Source: Veillonellales bacterium
Lineage (GTDB): Bacteria > Bacillota > Negativicutes > Veillonellales > Dialisteraceae
Length of the DNA stretch: 64,000 bases
Direction: 5' to 3'
Assembly (NCBI GenBank): GCA_944390485.1
Contig: CALXPQ010000001.1
Span: 62,001-126,000 of the forward strand
Shown: piece after piece, positions 16,997 to 25,598 of the stretch
Layout of the letters: each line of letters starts with the position of its first letter
How positions within the stretch are numbered: the stretch's first letter is position 1
Notes under the pieces: generated by a model
Databases searched by the model: none
The model's input: the letters and a program-made list of their open reading frames with translations, nothing else
What the model was told of the DNA's origin: nothing
Made by a program: the position numbers and the translations under genes

Positions 16997-17158
16997 ATGG
17001 ACGAAAAGGACGAAGCGAGGATCGAGGAGGCCATGCGCCGGCTTCTGCAGGACCCGGTGATGGTGCGGGAAGTGGCGAAGCTCCGCGACCGCGGCCTGTC
17101 GGAAACCTATGTGCAGAACTGGCTCCGCCAGATCGCGCTGCTCAACATGAAAAAGTAA
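16997..17158 (+). CDS. Small hypothetical protein (53 aa)
   Basis: MDEKDEARIEEAMRRLLQDP onward, a charged helical protein of 53 residues ending NMKK. It begins eight bases after the dehydrogenase stop and ends just before a terminator, so it would be cotranscribed. The segment RDRGLSETYVQNWLRQIALL looks like an amphipathic helix. No family recognised; codon use is like its neighbours. Confidence 0.55.
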   Translation: MDEKDEARIEEAMRRLLQDPVMVREVAKLRDRGLSETYVQNWLRQIALLNMKK

Positions 17159-17170
17159 ATACGAAAAGGC

Positions 17171-17205
17171 AAAAGCCGGACGGTGCAGGACGTCCGGCTT
17201 TTGCG
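17171..17205 (+). terminator. Terminator after the dehydrogenase operon
   Basis: AAAAGCCGGACG and CGTCCGGCTTTT form a 12-bp stem with A and T tracts on either side; it may work in both directions. Confidence 0.85.
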
Positions 17206-17326
17206 CGTCCGCATTCAGTCAGGGCATGCGCCGCGATTCTGTATAAGCATTATGCATGGAGGCCGTTCTGCGGTATAACGAAGACAGGAAAAGCGCCGGC
17301 CGGCGCGGAAAGGACGGGAGACCATC

Positions 17327-18178
17327 ATGGATACAGTGACATTGAACAGCGGCGCCGTGATGCCCATGCTGGGGCTGGGCGTCTTTCAGGTGACGGAGGA
17401 GGCGGTCTGCCGGGAGGCGGTACTGCACGCGCTGCGGACCGGCTACCGCATGATCGACACGGCGGCCTGCTACGGCAACGAACGCGCCGTGGGCGAAGCG
17501 GTGCGGGAGAGCGGCATCCCGAGAGAGGAGCTCTTCCTCGTCTCGAAGGTGTGGATCCAGGACGCGGGCTACGAGCGGACGATGGCGTCTTTCCGGAAGA
17601 CGCTCGCCAATCTGGGGACGGAGTATCTCGACCTGTACCTCATCCACATGCCATACGGCGACTACCACGGGAGCTGGCGCGCCATGGAGGATCTCCTCTC
17701 AGACGGGAAGGTCCGCGCCATCGGTGTGTGCAATTTCCTCGAGGACCGGCTGGCGGATCTCATCCTGAGCCACCGCACCGCGCCGGCGGTGGACCAGATG
17801 GAGATTCATCCGTTCTGCCAGCGAAAGGAGCTGCGCCGCCTCATGGCGGAGTACGGCGTGCAGCCCATGGCGTGGGCGCCCTTTGCGGAAGGGCAGCGGG
17901 GGATCTTCACGGACCCGGTGCTTGCGGCCATCGGCGCGAAATACGGAAAGACGCCTGCGCAGGTGGTGCTCCGCTGGCTCCGGCAGAGCGGGATCATCGC
18001 CATCCCGAAGTCGGTGCATCCGGAGCGCATCGAAGAGAATTTCGCCGTGGAGGACTTCTCGCTCAGCGGGGAGGACATGGCGCGCATCGAAGCGATGGAT
18101 GCGGGGAAATGGCTCATCCTCGATATCCCGAGCCTGTCGGAAGTGTACCGGCTCCACGGCATCCGCTTCGAACAGTGA
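17327..18178 (+). CDS. Aldo/keto reductase (2,5-diketo-gluconate reductase type)
   Basis: NADPH-dependent reduction of aldehydes or ketones. 283 residues, usual for bacterial AKR5-like enzymes. Catalytic tetrad: Asp and Tyr in YRMIDTAACYGNE, Lys in LFLVSKVW, His in DLYLIHMPYG. Cofactor-binding elements are AIGVCNF and IIAIPKSVHPERIEENF. The substrate is not predictable. It is first in a run of six genes (17.3-20.9 kb) with gaps of 10-16 bases, mostly flavin or redox proteins. Confidence 0.92.
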   Translation: MDTVTLNSGAVMPMLGLGVFQVTEEAVCREAVLHALRTGYRMIDTAACYGNERAVGEAVRESGIPREELFLVSKVWIQDAGYERTMASFRKTLANLGTEYLDLYLIHMPYGDYHGSWRAMEDLLSDGKVRAIGVCNFLEDRLADLILSHRTAPAVDQMEIHPFCQRKELRRLMAEYGVQPMAWAPFAEGQRGIFTDPVLAAIGAKYGKTPAQVVLRWLRQSGIIAIPKSVHPERIEENFAVEDFSLSGEDMARIEAMDAGKWLILDIPSLSEVYRLHGIRFEQ

Positions 18179-18193
18179 AGGGAGGAAGACCAG

Positions 18194-18703
18194 ATGAAAC
18201 GATGGACAGCCGCGCTGTGCGCGCTCTTCGCCGCGGCGGCGCTCACGGGATGCAGTGCTGAAGAAGCGCAGAAACCGGCCGCAGCAGCGCAGCCGGCAGC
18301 GCAGCAGACAGAGACGGCGCAGGAGGCGGCGCCTGTACACGAAGCAGCCGAAGCGCGGGTCATCCGCGTCGCCGACAGCGCGGGGAACATGGTGCTCTTC
18401 ACGCTGAACGGGACGCCGGCGGCGGATTCGCTGTACCGCCAGCTCCCGCTCACGGTGCCGGTGGATGATTTCAGCACCAATGAAAAGATCTTTTATCCGG
18501 AGGCGCTGGATCTTCGGGATACGCCCCATCCGAAGATGGAGATCGGCACGCTCGCTTATTACGCGCCGTGGGGCAATGTGGTGATGTTCTTCGACCGGTA
18601 CAACGCGAACAGCGACCTGTACGAGCTGGGGCATGCCTCGGCGGGGCTGGATCAGATTTCTCAGCTCACGGGGACGATCACGATCGAAGCGGTGAAAGAA
18701 TAA
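18194..18703 (+). CDS. Cyclophilin-like fold lipoprotein
   Basis: 169 residues. Lipobox AALTGC at Cys20, then an Ala/Gln-rich tether to about residue 53, then a cyclophilin-like barrel (Cyclophil_like type): VLFTLNGTPAADSLYRQLPL, GTLAYYAPWGNVVMFF and a C-terminal beta strand. This family is not a proven prolyl isomerase. It is repeatedly linked with flavodoxins: the next gene is a flavodoxin, and the protein at 62291 carries a flavodoxin and a half-barrel like this one in a single chain. An envelope partner or cofactor-binding role is inferred. Confidence 0.75.
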   Translation: MKRWTAALCALFAAAALTGCSAEEAQKPAAAAQPAAQQTETAQEAAPVHEAAEARVIRVADSAGNMVLFTLNGTPAADSLYRQLPLTVPVDDFSTNEKIFYPEALDLRDTPHPKMEIGTLAYYAPWGNVVMFFDRYNANSDLYELGHASAGLDQISQLTGTITIEAVKE

Positions 18704-18719
18704 GGAAGGAGAATGCAGC

Positions 18720-19193
18720 ATGAGCAGAAAACTGGTGGCTTATTTTTCCGCGACGGGCACGACGCGCCGCGCGGCGGCCGCTCTGGCGGAAGCAGCCGGA
18801 GCCGACCTGTACGAGATCCGGCCGGCGGCGCCGTATACCGCGGCCGATCTGAAATGGACGGACAAGAATGCCCGGAGCACGGCGGAATCGAGAGACGACG
18901 CCGCGCGTCCGGCGCTGGCGGACACGAAGGCGGACATCGCGGGGCACGACGTGATTTTCCTCGGATTCCCCATCTGGTGGTACACCGCGCCGAAGATCAT
19001 CCGCACGTTCCTTGAAAGCTATGATTTCTCCGGGAAGAAAGTGGTGCTCTTCGCTACGTCCGGCGGCAGCAGCCTCGGGAATACGCGCCGCGATCTCGCG
19101 CCGTACTGCCCGGGCGCCGTCCTGACAGACGGGAAAATGTTCCGCGGCCGGGAAGCGGCCGATTCGCTCCGCCGGTGGGCGGACAGCTTCTGA
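18720..19193 (+). CDS. Flavodoxin (cytoplasmic)
   Basis: 157 residues, no signal peptide. Unlike the lipoprotein paralogues it keeps a canonical FMN phosphate loop, AYFSATGTTRRAA. Further motifs are ADLYEIRPAAPYTAADLKW, HDVIFLGFPIWWYTAP and FSGKKVVLFATSGGSSLG. It is probably an FMN electron carrier or NAD(P)H:quinone-type flavodoxin. It starts 16 bases after the cyclophilin-like gene and ends ten bases before the FMN reductase gene. Confidence 0.88.
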   Translation: MSRKLVAYFSATGTTRRAAAALAEAAGADLYEIRPAAPYTAADLKWTDKNARSTAESRDDAARPALADTKADIAGHDVIFLGFPIWWYTAPKIIRTFLESYDFSGKKVVLFATSGGSSLGNTRRDLAPYCPGAVLTDGKMFRGREAADSLRRWADSF

Positions 19194-19203
19194 GGAGGCG
19201 GCC

Positions 19204-19737
19204 ATGAATATCCTCGTACTGGAAGGCAGCCCGAACCGGAACGGCTCGTCCAACCTGCTGGCCGGAGAATTCATCCGCGGCGCGGAAGAAGCGGGCCACA
19301 CCGTGCGCGTGGTGGACGCGGCGCACGCCCGCATCCATCCCTGCACGGGCTGCGTCCGCTGCGGCTATGAAGGGCCGTGCGTGCAAAAAGACGACATGGA
19401 GACCATCCGTCCGCAGATCCTCGCGGCGGACATGCTCGTCTTCGTGACGCCGCTCTACTACTACGGCATGTCGGCCCAGCTGAAGACGCTCATCGACCGG
19501 TTCTGCGCGTTCAACAGCAGCATCCAGGGCCGCCGCATGCAGGCCGCGCTCATCGCCGCCGCATGGAACAGCGACAGCTGGACGTTCGACGCGCTTTCCG
19601 CGCATTACCGGACGCTCGTGCGGTACCTGCGCCTCCGCAACCGGGGCATGGTGCTCGGCGAAGGCTGCGGCACGCCGGGCATGACGCGCCGGTCCGATGC
19701 CATGCGCCAGGCCTACGAACTGGGCCGGAGCCTCTGA
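19204..19737 (+). CDS. NADPH-dependent FMN reductase/flavodoxin-fold oxidoreductase
   Basis: 177 residues. The N-terminus LVLEGSPNRNGSSNLLAGEF is the FMN phosphate site of the FMN_red family. The cysteine motif CTGCVRCGYEGPC resembles the cysteine cluster of iron-sulfur flavoproteins, so a small Fe-S site is possible but not certain. VFVTPLYYYGMSAQLKTLIDR is the family's flavin-contact and dimer segment. Likely a soluble flavin-dependent reductase. Confidence 0.85.
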   Translation: MNILVLEGSPNRNGSSNLLAGEFIRGAEEAGHTVRVVDAAHARIHPCTGCVRCGYEGPCVQKDDMETIRPQILAADMLVFVTPLYYYGMSAQLKTLIDRFCAFNSSIQGRRMQAALIAAAWNSDSWTFDALSAHYRTLVRYLRLRNRGMVLGEGCGTPGMTRRSDAMRQAYELGRSL

Positions 19738-19750
19738 GGGAGGCGGGACC

Positions 19751-20689
19751 GTGCAGGAAAAGATCGATTTTCACAGCCATTATTTTCCGCCGGCGTACAG
19801 AGCGCTCCTCGCGCGGCATCACATCGATGCGCCGGACGGCGTGAAAGCGCCGGAGTGGTCGGCCGAACGGCAGCAGGCCTGCATGGAGCGGCTTTCGGTT
19901 TCCTTTGCCCTGCTGTCCGTCTCGTCGCCGCATCTCCACATGGGGGACCGGGAGGAAGCGCGGGATACGGCCCGGGCCTGCAATGAGTACGGCGCGGCGC
20001 TGGCGGCGGCCTGCCCGGATCGGTACGGCATTCTGGCGAGCCTGCCGCTTCCGGAGACGGAAGACAGCATCCGGGAGATCCGGTACTGCCGGGAGCATCT
20101 CGGCATCCGCGGATTCGCGCTGCTCACTTCCTGCCGGGGCGTCTATCTCGGCGATCCGCGGCTCGATCCGGTGATGGAGGAGCTGGACCGGGAGCCGGCG
20201 GTGGTGACGATCCATCCCACCGCACCGCCTGCGCCGGCTCCCGGAGCGGAAGCAGTCCCCGCGCCGATCATGGACTATTTCTTCGAGACCACCCGGGCGG
20301 TGACGAATCTGCTCATTACGGGGGCCGTGCGGAAATACGGAAACATCCGGTTCGTCGTGCCGCACGGGGGCGCGTTCCTCACGCTCCTGTCCGACCGGCT
20401 GGCCGCGCTCGGTGCCGTGCTTCTCCGGGACCGGCCCCTCGACGTGGCGGGGGATCTCTCGAAGCTCTATTACGATCTGGCCGGCTTTTCCATGCCGAAG
20501 CAGTACGGCCTGCTGCGGCAGGTGACAGACGAGGCGCACCTGCTCTATGGGAGCGACAGCCCGTTCACAGCGCTGCCCGCCGCGGTGCGGCTGGCGGAAA
20601 GCATGGAGGCGCAGCTGCCGGCAGCCATGGCGGAGAAGGTGTTCCGGGACAATCCGATGGCGCTTCTCCGGGGAACGGGAATCAGATAA
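19751..20689 (+). CDS. Amidohydrolase family protein (ACMSD-like)
   Basis: 312 residues from GTG 19751, chosen because GGGAGG lies about seven bases upstream and the ACMSD-like N-terminus begins directly after it. Metal ligands: FHSHYFPP near the start, a histidine in VTIHPTAP (about residue 154), VVPHGGAFL (about 203) and LLYGSDSPF (about 265) with the catalytic aspartate. These match the 2-amino-3-carboxymuconate-6-semialdehyde decarboxylase branch (zinc-dependent C-C cleavage). With a tautomerase gene next to it, a small aromatic or enol acid degradation route is possible. Confidence 0.85.
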   Translation: MQEKIDFHSHYFPPAYRALLARHHIDAPDGVKAPEWSAERQQACMERLSVSFALLSVSSPHLHMGDREEARDTARACNEYGAALAAACPDRYGILASLPLPETEDSIREIRYCREHLGIRGFALLTSCRGVYLGDPRLDPVMEELDREPAVVTIHPTAPPAPAPGAEAVPAPIMDYFFETTRAVTNLLITGAVRKYGNIRFVVPHGGAFLTLLSDRLAALGAVLLRDRPLDVAGDLSKLYYDLAGFSMPKQYGLLRQVTDEAHLLYGSDSPFTALPAAVRLAESMEAQLPAAMAEKVFRDNPMALLRGTGIR

Positions 20690-20702
20690 AGGAGGAAGAC
20701 TT

Positions 20703-20900
20703 ATGCCTGTGATCACGCTGGAAGCGGCGCATCTCACGAAGGAGCAGAAGCGGCAGCTCGTCCGCGAATTTACGGAGAGCGCATCCCGCATCATGCAGAT
20801 GCCCGCGCCGCTGTTCTACGTTTTCCTGAAGGAAAGCGAACTGGACAATATCGGCGTCGGGGGAGAGCTCCTGAGCGACACAAAAAAAGAAGAAAAATAA
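20703..20900 (+). CDS. 4-oxalocrotonate tautomerase family protein
   Basis: 65 residues. After removal of Met the N-terminal residue is Pro (MPVITLEAAHLTKEQKRQLV), the catalytic base of this family. PLFYVFLKESELDNIGVGG is the second strand. Such enzymes interconvert enol and keto forms of 2-hydroxymuconate-like acids. It ends the redox operon and is followed by two terminator hairpins. Confidence 0.85.
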   Translation: MPVITLEAAHLTKEQKRQLVREFTESASRIMQMPAPLFYVFLKESELDNIGVGGELLSDTKKEEK

Positions 20901-20903
20901 TAA

Positions 20904-20954
20904 AGAGGGCCGCGGCCCTCTTTTTAATTGCGCCCTTTGCAGGGCGCTGTTTTT
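20904..20954 (+). terminator. Two tandem terminators
   Basis: The first hairpin AGAGGGCCGCGGCCCTCT (20904-20921) is followed by five T. The second, GCGCCCT/AGGGCGC (20930-20947), is followed by seven T. They isolate the redox operon from the phosphoethanolamine transferase gene. Confidence 0.85.
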
Positions 20955-21054
20955 TTACAAGAATGTGATACAATAAAAAACGGACAAAAAACTGACAGAA
21001 TTTTGATATACAGAGCGAATTGTCAAATTCATTTTACCTATCGGAGACGAAAAA

Positions 21055-22986
21055 ATGCTGAGATATGTGAAACGGATGCGCCTCCTGTGGTGTGCGGCGA
21101 CGCTGATCCCCTTTGCCGTGGCGTTCCTGCTGAGCTGGCTGTTCGGCTCGCCCGGGGGATGGCAGATCTCTTCCCAGCTGAAGATGTTCTTCCTTTTCCT
21201 GCAGATCGGATTCATCACGGCCTTTTTCTGCAGCCGGCACCTGTACAAGGCGGCGGCCAGCCTGTGGGCGACGATCATCTTTCTGTGGATGCTGTCGCTC
21301 GTCGTGCCGTACCTGGCGTCGCAGACGAATCATATCCTCGATATGGCGGACACCACGTTCGAGATGTCGACGCCGCTCTATCTCTTCCTGTCGTGCCTCA
21401 CGGCGGCATGGCTCCTGCCCGGGCGCGGCCGCATGCCGGCGCGCGTGATCTGCCTCTGCCTGATCTTCCTGTATATTTTCATACAATTTACATACATCGG
21501 GTACTATATGGTTGCCCATTCGCTGCTCTCCATCAATATGATGCTGGCGCTGGCGCAGACCAATGTGTCCGAAGCGATGGAATATATCCGGGTGAACATC
21601 CCCTATGCGGGCCTGGCAGCGGCAGTCGTCGCGCTCATCTGCCTGGGCTGGATGCTCTTCCGCATGAGCCGCCTCTCCTTCATCCGCATGCGGCGCATGT
21701 CGCTGGCGGAGCGCATCATCGTGCTGGGGCTCTTCCTCACGAACTGCGGCATCGCCGCGCTGTCCGCCGCGGGGACGCAGCTGGCCCACGTGGTGTATGA
21801 GACGAAAGAGACGCTGGACAGTTTCCGGGATTATCAGAAGATCCTGGAGAACCGGAAGCACATGCGCGTCACGGACCCGGCGGTGCTGGAGGAGCTGCGG
21901 TCGGTGCCGGACGGGGTGTACATCCTCGTCATCGGCGAATCGCTGAACCGGGATCATATGAATGTGTACGGCTATCCGCGGAAGACGACGCCTTTCCAGA
22001 CGGAAGCGTCGCAGGACTGGCACTACACGTTCTTCGACAACGCCTACGCCTGCTACACCCAGACGGTGCAGGTGCTGACCTACGCGCTCACGGAGAAGAA
22101 CCAGTACAACGACATCGCGCTGGCGGACGCGTATTCCATCATCGATATGGCGCGGGCCGCCGGATTCAAGACGACCTGGATCTCGAACCAGTCGCGGTAC
22201 GGCGTGTGGGATACGCCCATCGGGGCCATCGGCTCCACGTGCGATACGCAGTACTGGGTGAATGAGTACATCGGCACGAACGTCATCACGAAGGACTACG
22301 ACGAAGTGCTCATCCCGTACCTGCAGAAAGTCGATCCGGAGAACCGCCGCCAGCTCATCGTGATCCATCTCATGGGGAGCCACGTGAGCTACTGGGACCG
22401 GTACCCGAGCTCGTTCTATCATTATCCCATCGACATGAACAAAGAGCGCTCTGGCGCGCAGATCATGACGGACGAGTACGACAACTCCGTCCTGTACAAT
22501 GACTACGTGATGCAGGGCATCATGACGACGGCGGTGAATCAGCTCCGCGCGGACGGCGTGCTCTATTTCTCCGACCACGGGGAACAGGTGACGGAGCGTC
22601 CCGGCCACAATGCGGACATGTTCGATTTCACCATGGTGCATGTGCCGCTCTGGGTCTATACGTCGGACGCGTATCAGGAAAATCATCCGGAGACGATGGA
22701 GTGGATCAAGCATCGCGTCCATACGCCCTTCACGAACGATATGCTGTACGACACCTTCCTCGGCTTCATGGGGCTCCGCGCCGTCCATTACGACAGCCAT
22801 GCGGACCTCTTCAGCGAGGGGTACAACAAGATGCCGGAGCAGCTCATGACCATGTACGGCAATATCTGGGTTTCGGATGACGAGGAAGGCCTGAAATTCG
22901 GGAACCGGGCCATCCGGGCGCTCACGTTCCCGGAGGACGAGGTCACCGAGCCGGAGCCGGTCTACCCGGAGCCTTCCGGAGCCTGA
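21055..22986 (+). CDS. Phosphoethanolamine transferase (EptA/sulfatase family)
   Basis: 643 residues. Five or so N-terminal membrane helices (to about residue 240) are followed by a periplasmic alkaline phosphatase-type domain. Motifs: VLVIGESLNRDHMNVYGYP (about 290) with the first metal ligands, a threonine-rich segment CYTQTVQVLTYALTE (about 333-347) holding the likely phospho-acceptor Thr, HLMGSHVSYWDRYP, and YFSDHGEQV (about 502). It transfers phosphoethanolamine from phosphatidylethanolamine to lipid A or other envelope glycans, and so is evidence for an outer membrane. It stands alone between terminators and trmB. Confidence 0.88.
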   Translation: MLRYVKRMRLLWCAATLIPFAVAFLLSWLFGSPGGWQISSQLKMFFLFLQIGFITAFFCSRHLYKAAASLWATIIFLWMLSLVVPYLASQTNHILDMADTTFEMSTPLYLFLSCLTAAWLLPGRGRMPARVICLCLIFLYIFIQFTYIGYYMVAHSLLSINMMLALAQTNVSEAMEYIRVNIPYAGLAAAVVALICLGWMLFRMSRLSFIRMRRMSLAERIIVLGLFLTNCGIAALSAAGTQLAHVVYETKETLDSFRDYQKILENRKHMRVTDPAVLEELRSVPDGVYILVIGESLNRDHMNVYGYPRKTTPFQTEASQDWHYTFFDNAYACYTQTVQVLTYALTEKNQYNDIALADAYSIIDMARAAGFKTTWISNQSRYGVWDTPIGAIGSTCDTQYWVNEYIGTNVITKDYDEVLIPYLQKVDPENRRQLIVIHLMGSHVSYWDRYPSSFYHYPIDMNKERSGAQIMTDEYDNSVLYNDYVMQGIMTTAVNQLRADGVLYFSDHGEQVTERPGHNADMFDFTMVHVPLWVYTSDAYQENHPETMEWIKHRVHTPFTNDMLYDTFLGFMGLRAVHYDSHADLFSEGYNKMPEQLMTMYGNIWVSDDEEGLKFGNRAIRALTFPEDEVTEPEPVYPEPSGA

Positions 22987-23050
22987 ACGCAGGACAGCCT
23001 GTCCCGCCGGGTCTAACGAATCAGTAAGCAGTCAATCAAAGGAGAACAAC

Positions 23051-23716
23051 GTGCGTCTTCGCAGAAAACCATGGATCGATGAAGCCATCAAGGCTTATGG
23101 AGATTTTCTTTTCCTCGCGCCGCCGGAAGGCATCGCCGGCCGCTGGCGCAGCCTTTTCCCGCATCCGGAAAATCCGCTCCACGTGGAGATCGGCACGGGG
23201 AAGGGTCAGTTCATCGCCCGCATGGCGGCCATGCATCCCGATGTGAATTATATCGGCATCGAGAGGGAAGCGGGCGTCCTCTACTACGCGGGCAAAAAAG
23301 TCGCCGAATCGGACCCGCATCTGGACAATGTGCGGCTCCTCCTCATCGACGCGGAGGAGCTGTCCGCGCTCTTCGCGCCGGGAGAGGTGGACTGCTTCTA
23401 CCTGAATTTCAGCGATCCCTGGCCGAAGAAGCGCCATTACAAGCGCCGCCTCACATACCGCGGGTACCTCGCGCAGTATGCGAAGCTCCTGAAGAAGGAC
23501 GGCGAGCTCCGGTTCAAGACAGACAACACGGGGCTCTTCGCGTTCTCCATCGACGAATTCGCCGCGATGCGCTGGCGCTTCCTGAGCGTCACGTTCGATC
23601 TGCATGCCCATCCCGTGGAAGGGGATGCGCAGACGGAGTATGAAGAGAAGTTCAGCAGAAAGGGGAACCGCATATGCCGTCTCGCAGCCATGATACCGGA
23701 GACGGAGAACGGATAA
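23051..23716 (+). CDS. trmB: tRNA (guanine-N7-)-methyltransferase
   Basis: Adds the N7 methyl to G46 in the tRNA variable loop using SAM. 221 residues from GTG 23051, supported by AAAGGAG seven bases upstream. SAM site HVEIGTGKGQFI, then NYIGIEREAGVL, and the signature YLNFSDPWPKKRHYKRRL. The 3' end overlaps ftsW/rodA by 43 bases. Confidence 0.95.
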   Translation: MRLRRKPWIDEAIKAYGDFLFLAPPEGIAGRWRSLFPHPENPLHVEIGTGKGQFIARMAAMHPDVNYIGIEREAGVLYYAGKKVAESDPHLDNVRLLLIDAEELSALFAPGEVDCFYLNFSDPWPKKRHYKRRLTYRGYLAQYAKLLKKDGELRFKTDNTGLFAFSIDEFAAMRWRFLSVTFDLHAHPVEGDAQTEYEEKFSRKGNRICRLAAMIPETENG

Positions 23717-24993
23717 GCAATCCGGTCCTGATCCGCTGGTTTTACCTGGCCGCCGCCATGCTGTGCGTCATCGGCCTGCTCAATGTGTACAGCTCCACGT
23801 TCTACATGAATCTGGAGAATCACGTGAGCCCGTACAATCACGTGCTGCGCCATCTGGCGTATTTTGCGGCGGGCGCCGCCGGCTGGTGGACCTGCCGGTA
23901 TATCCTGTCGCTGGAGCAGCTGCGCCGGTGGAAACGGATGCTGACGCTCCCCATCTTCGCGCTGTTCATCCTCGTCATGGCCGCGGGGCCCGTGGTGAAC
24001 GGGGCGCAGCGCTGGTTTTATTTCGGCTCGGTGGGGATCCAGCCTTCCGAGTTCGCCAAGGTGGTGGCCATCATCTGGGCGGCGGCCTGCCTGAGCGACC
24101 GGGTGAAGGAAGGCCGGCCCGTGTCGTTCCTGAGCGGGTTCGTCCATTACGCGTTCCAGCAGCCGTTCCACGGGAAGCGGCAGCAGTGGACGGATGTGGC
24201 GGACGGCTACGTGCCGCTCGCGGTGCCGGTCCTCTTCGCGGGATTCGTCATCCTCCAGCCGGATATGGGGACGGCGGCGCTCATCCTCGGATTCCCCGTC
24301 TTCCTGTACGTCCTGTGCGGCGCGCCGTGGAAGGACGTGCTGTGGTCGGGGGCGCTGGCGTTTTGCGGCCTGTTCCTCCTCGCCTATATCGAGCCGTACC
24401 GCTGGGAACGGGTGAAGGTGCTCTTCGATCCCTTCGCCTATGCGAGCGATCAGGGCTATCAGGTGGTGCAGAGCCTCATCGCCGTGGGGTCCGGCGGCCT
24501 GACCGGGCAGGGGGCCGGCGAAGGGCTGTCGAAATTCCTGTACCTGCCGGAGCAGTACACGGATTTTGCCTTCGCTGTGTGGAGCCAGGAATGGGGCTTT
24601 GCCGGAGCGGCCGTCGTGCTCGGCCTCTTCTGCGTCCTGCTGTGCCTGGGCTTCTCCATGGCGCGGCAGATCCCCCGCCTGTATCCGGCGCTCCTCGTGT
24701 ACGGCCTGTCCATGCTCATCGCGGTGGAAGGGTTCCTGAATATGGCCATGGTCATCGGCATCTTCCCCGTGACGGGGGTGCCGCTGCCTTTCATCAGCTA
24801 CGGCGGAACGTCGCTGTTCACGAATCTCTGTGCGGTGGGGCTCATCGGCAACGCGGTGAACTTCGGGGAGAAGGCCCGGGCGCAGGACGAGCGGAAGCGG
24901 AAGCTGGCGGAGCTGGTGGGCGAGCCCGTGTCCCTGCGGAAACTGTCCGGCGCAGTATTCGAGCCGCCGCAGGCTCCGTGGGAGCGGAGGTGA
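23674..24993 (+). CDS. ftsW: FtsW/RodA/SpoVE family peptidoglycan glycosyltransferase
   Basis: SEDS-family enzyme that polymerises lipid II in division or elongation. 439 residues, about ten membrane helices. Motifs: GAQRWFYFGSVGIQPSEFAKV, ILQPDMGTAALI with the conserved acidic residue, QGYQVVQSLIAVGSGGLTGQG, and FPVTGVPLPFISYGGTSL near the C-terminus. A roughly 25-residue region around 152-175 (HYAFQQPFHGKRQQW) is longer than usual between two helices. I cannot separate FtsW from RodA by sequence alone. It is not near mreBCD or a mur cluster but between trmB and an unknown gene coupled to trpF. Confidence 0.88.
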   Translation: MPSRSHDTGDGERISNPVLIRWFYLAAAMLCVIGLLNVYSSTFYMNLENHVSPYNHVLRHLAYFAAGAAGWWTCRYILSLEQLRRWKRMLTLPIFALFILVMAAGPVVNGAQRWFYFGSVGIQPSEFAKVVAIIWAAACLSDRVKEGRPVSFLSGFVHYAFQQPFHGKRQQWTDVADGYVPLAVPVLFAGFVILQPDMGTAALILGFPVFLYVLCGAPWKDVLWSGALAFCGLFLLAYIEPYRWERVKVLFDPFAYASDQGYQVVQSLIAVGSGGLTGQGAGEGLSKFLYLPEQYTDFAFAVWSQEWGFAGAAVVLGLFCVLLCLGFSMARQIPRLYPALLVYGLSMLIAVEGFLNMAMVIGIFPVTGVPLPFISYGGTSLFTNLCAVGLIGNAVNFGEKARAQDERKRKLAELVGEPVSLRKLSGAVFEPPQAPWERR

Positions 24994-24998
24994 CCGCT

Positions 24999-25598
24999 AT
25001 GGCGGCAGGAAACGGCAGAAATCACACGGGGCAGTCCGGACAGACGGAAGGATGGACGATCCCCGCGCTGGCGGCTGAGCTCCGCCGGGCGTGCGGAACG
25101 CAGCCTGTGATGGACGGCCTCAGCCTCGCCGGTACGTTTGCAGAGGAGGAACGGACCGTGCTGGACGGGCTCCTCACGGCGTGCGGCGCAGGGCCCGTCT
25201 TCTGGCATCCCGCGCGCGGCGGCTGGGACACTCTCGTGCAGGCGCCGTTCGCGGCACCCTGCCGGGGCGCGGCTGTCCTGTACCGGGCGGCGTTGCCGGA
25301 AGAGGCGGGCTGTGCGGCGCTCACAGCGGAGGAAGCCGGTCTGCGGGGCGCGGCGGTGTGCTTCCTGCCCGGCGGGGCGGCGCTCCTGACTTCGTTCGGC
25401 GGCGGGACCGCATCGGCGGTGGTCCGCCCGGAAGACGCGGCCTTTCCGCCGGGAGCCGCGCAGTCCTTTGCTTTCGAAGCGGCGCTTTTCCTGTACGGCG
25501 CAGAGCAGGAGGCGGCTCTTCTCGCCGCGGCGGACCGGGTGCGGCGCGCGCTGCGGGAGAGGGCAGGAGCAGACGGGAAAGAAAGGAAGCGTCCATGA
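24999..25598 (+). CDS. Hypothetical protein between ftsW/rodA and trpF
   Basis: 199 residues from ATG 24999, which has a near-perfect GGAGGTGA ribosome site at 24986-24993. It is alanine/glycine rich, with no membrane segment or signal peptide and no recognised domain. The centre (PVFWHPARGGWDTLVQAPF, AAVCFLPGGAALLTSFGGG) looks like short beta strands. It overlaps trpF by ATGA, so it is translated together with it. No function assigned. Confidence 0.7.
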   Translation: MAAGNGRNHTGQSGQTEGWTIPALAAELRRACGTQPVMDGLSLAGTFAEEERTVLDGLLTACGAGPVFWHPARGGWDTLVQAPFAAPCRGAAVLYRAALPEEAGCAALTAEEAGLRGAAVCFLPGGAALLTSFGGGTASAVVRPEDAAFPPGAAQSFAFEAALFLYGAEQEAALLAAADRVRRALRERAGADGKERKRP

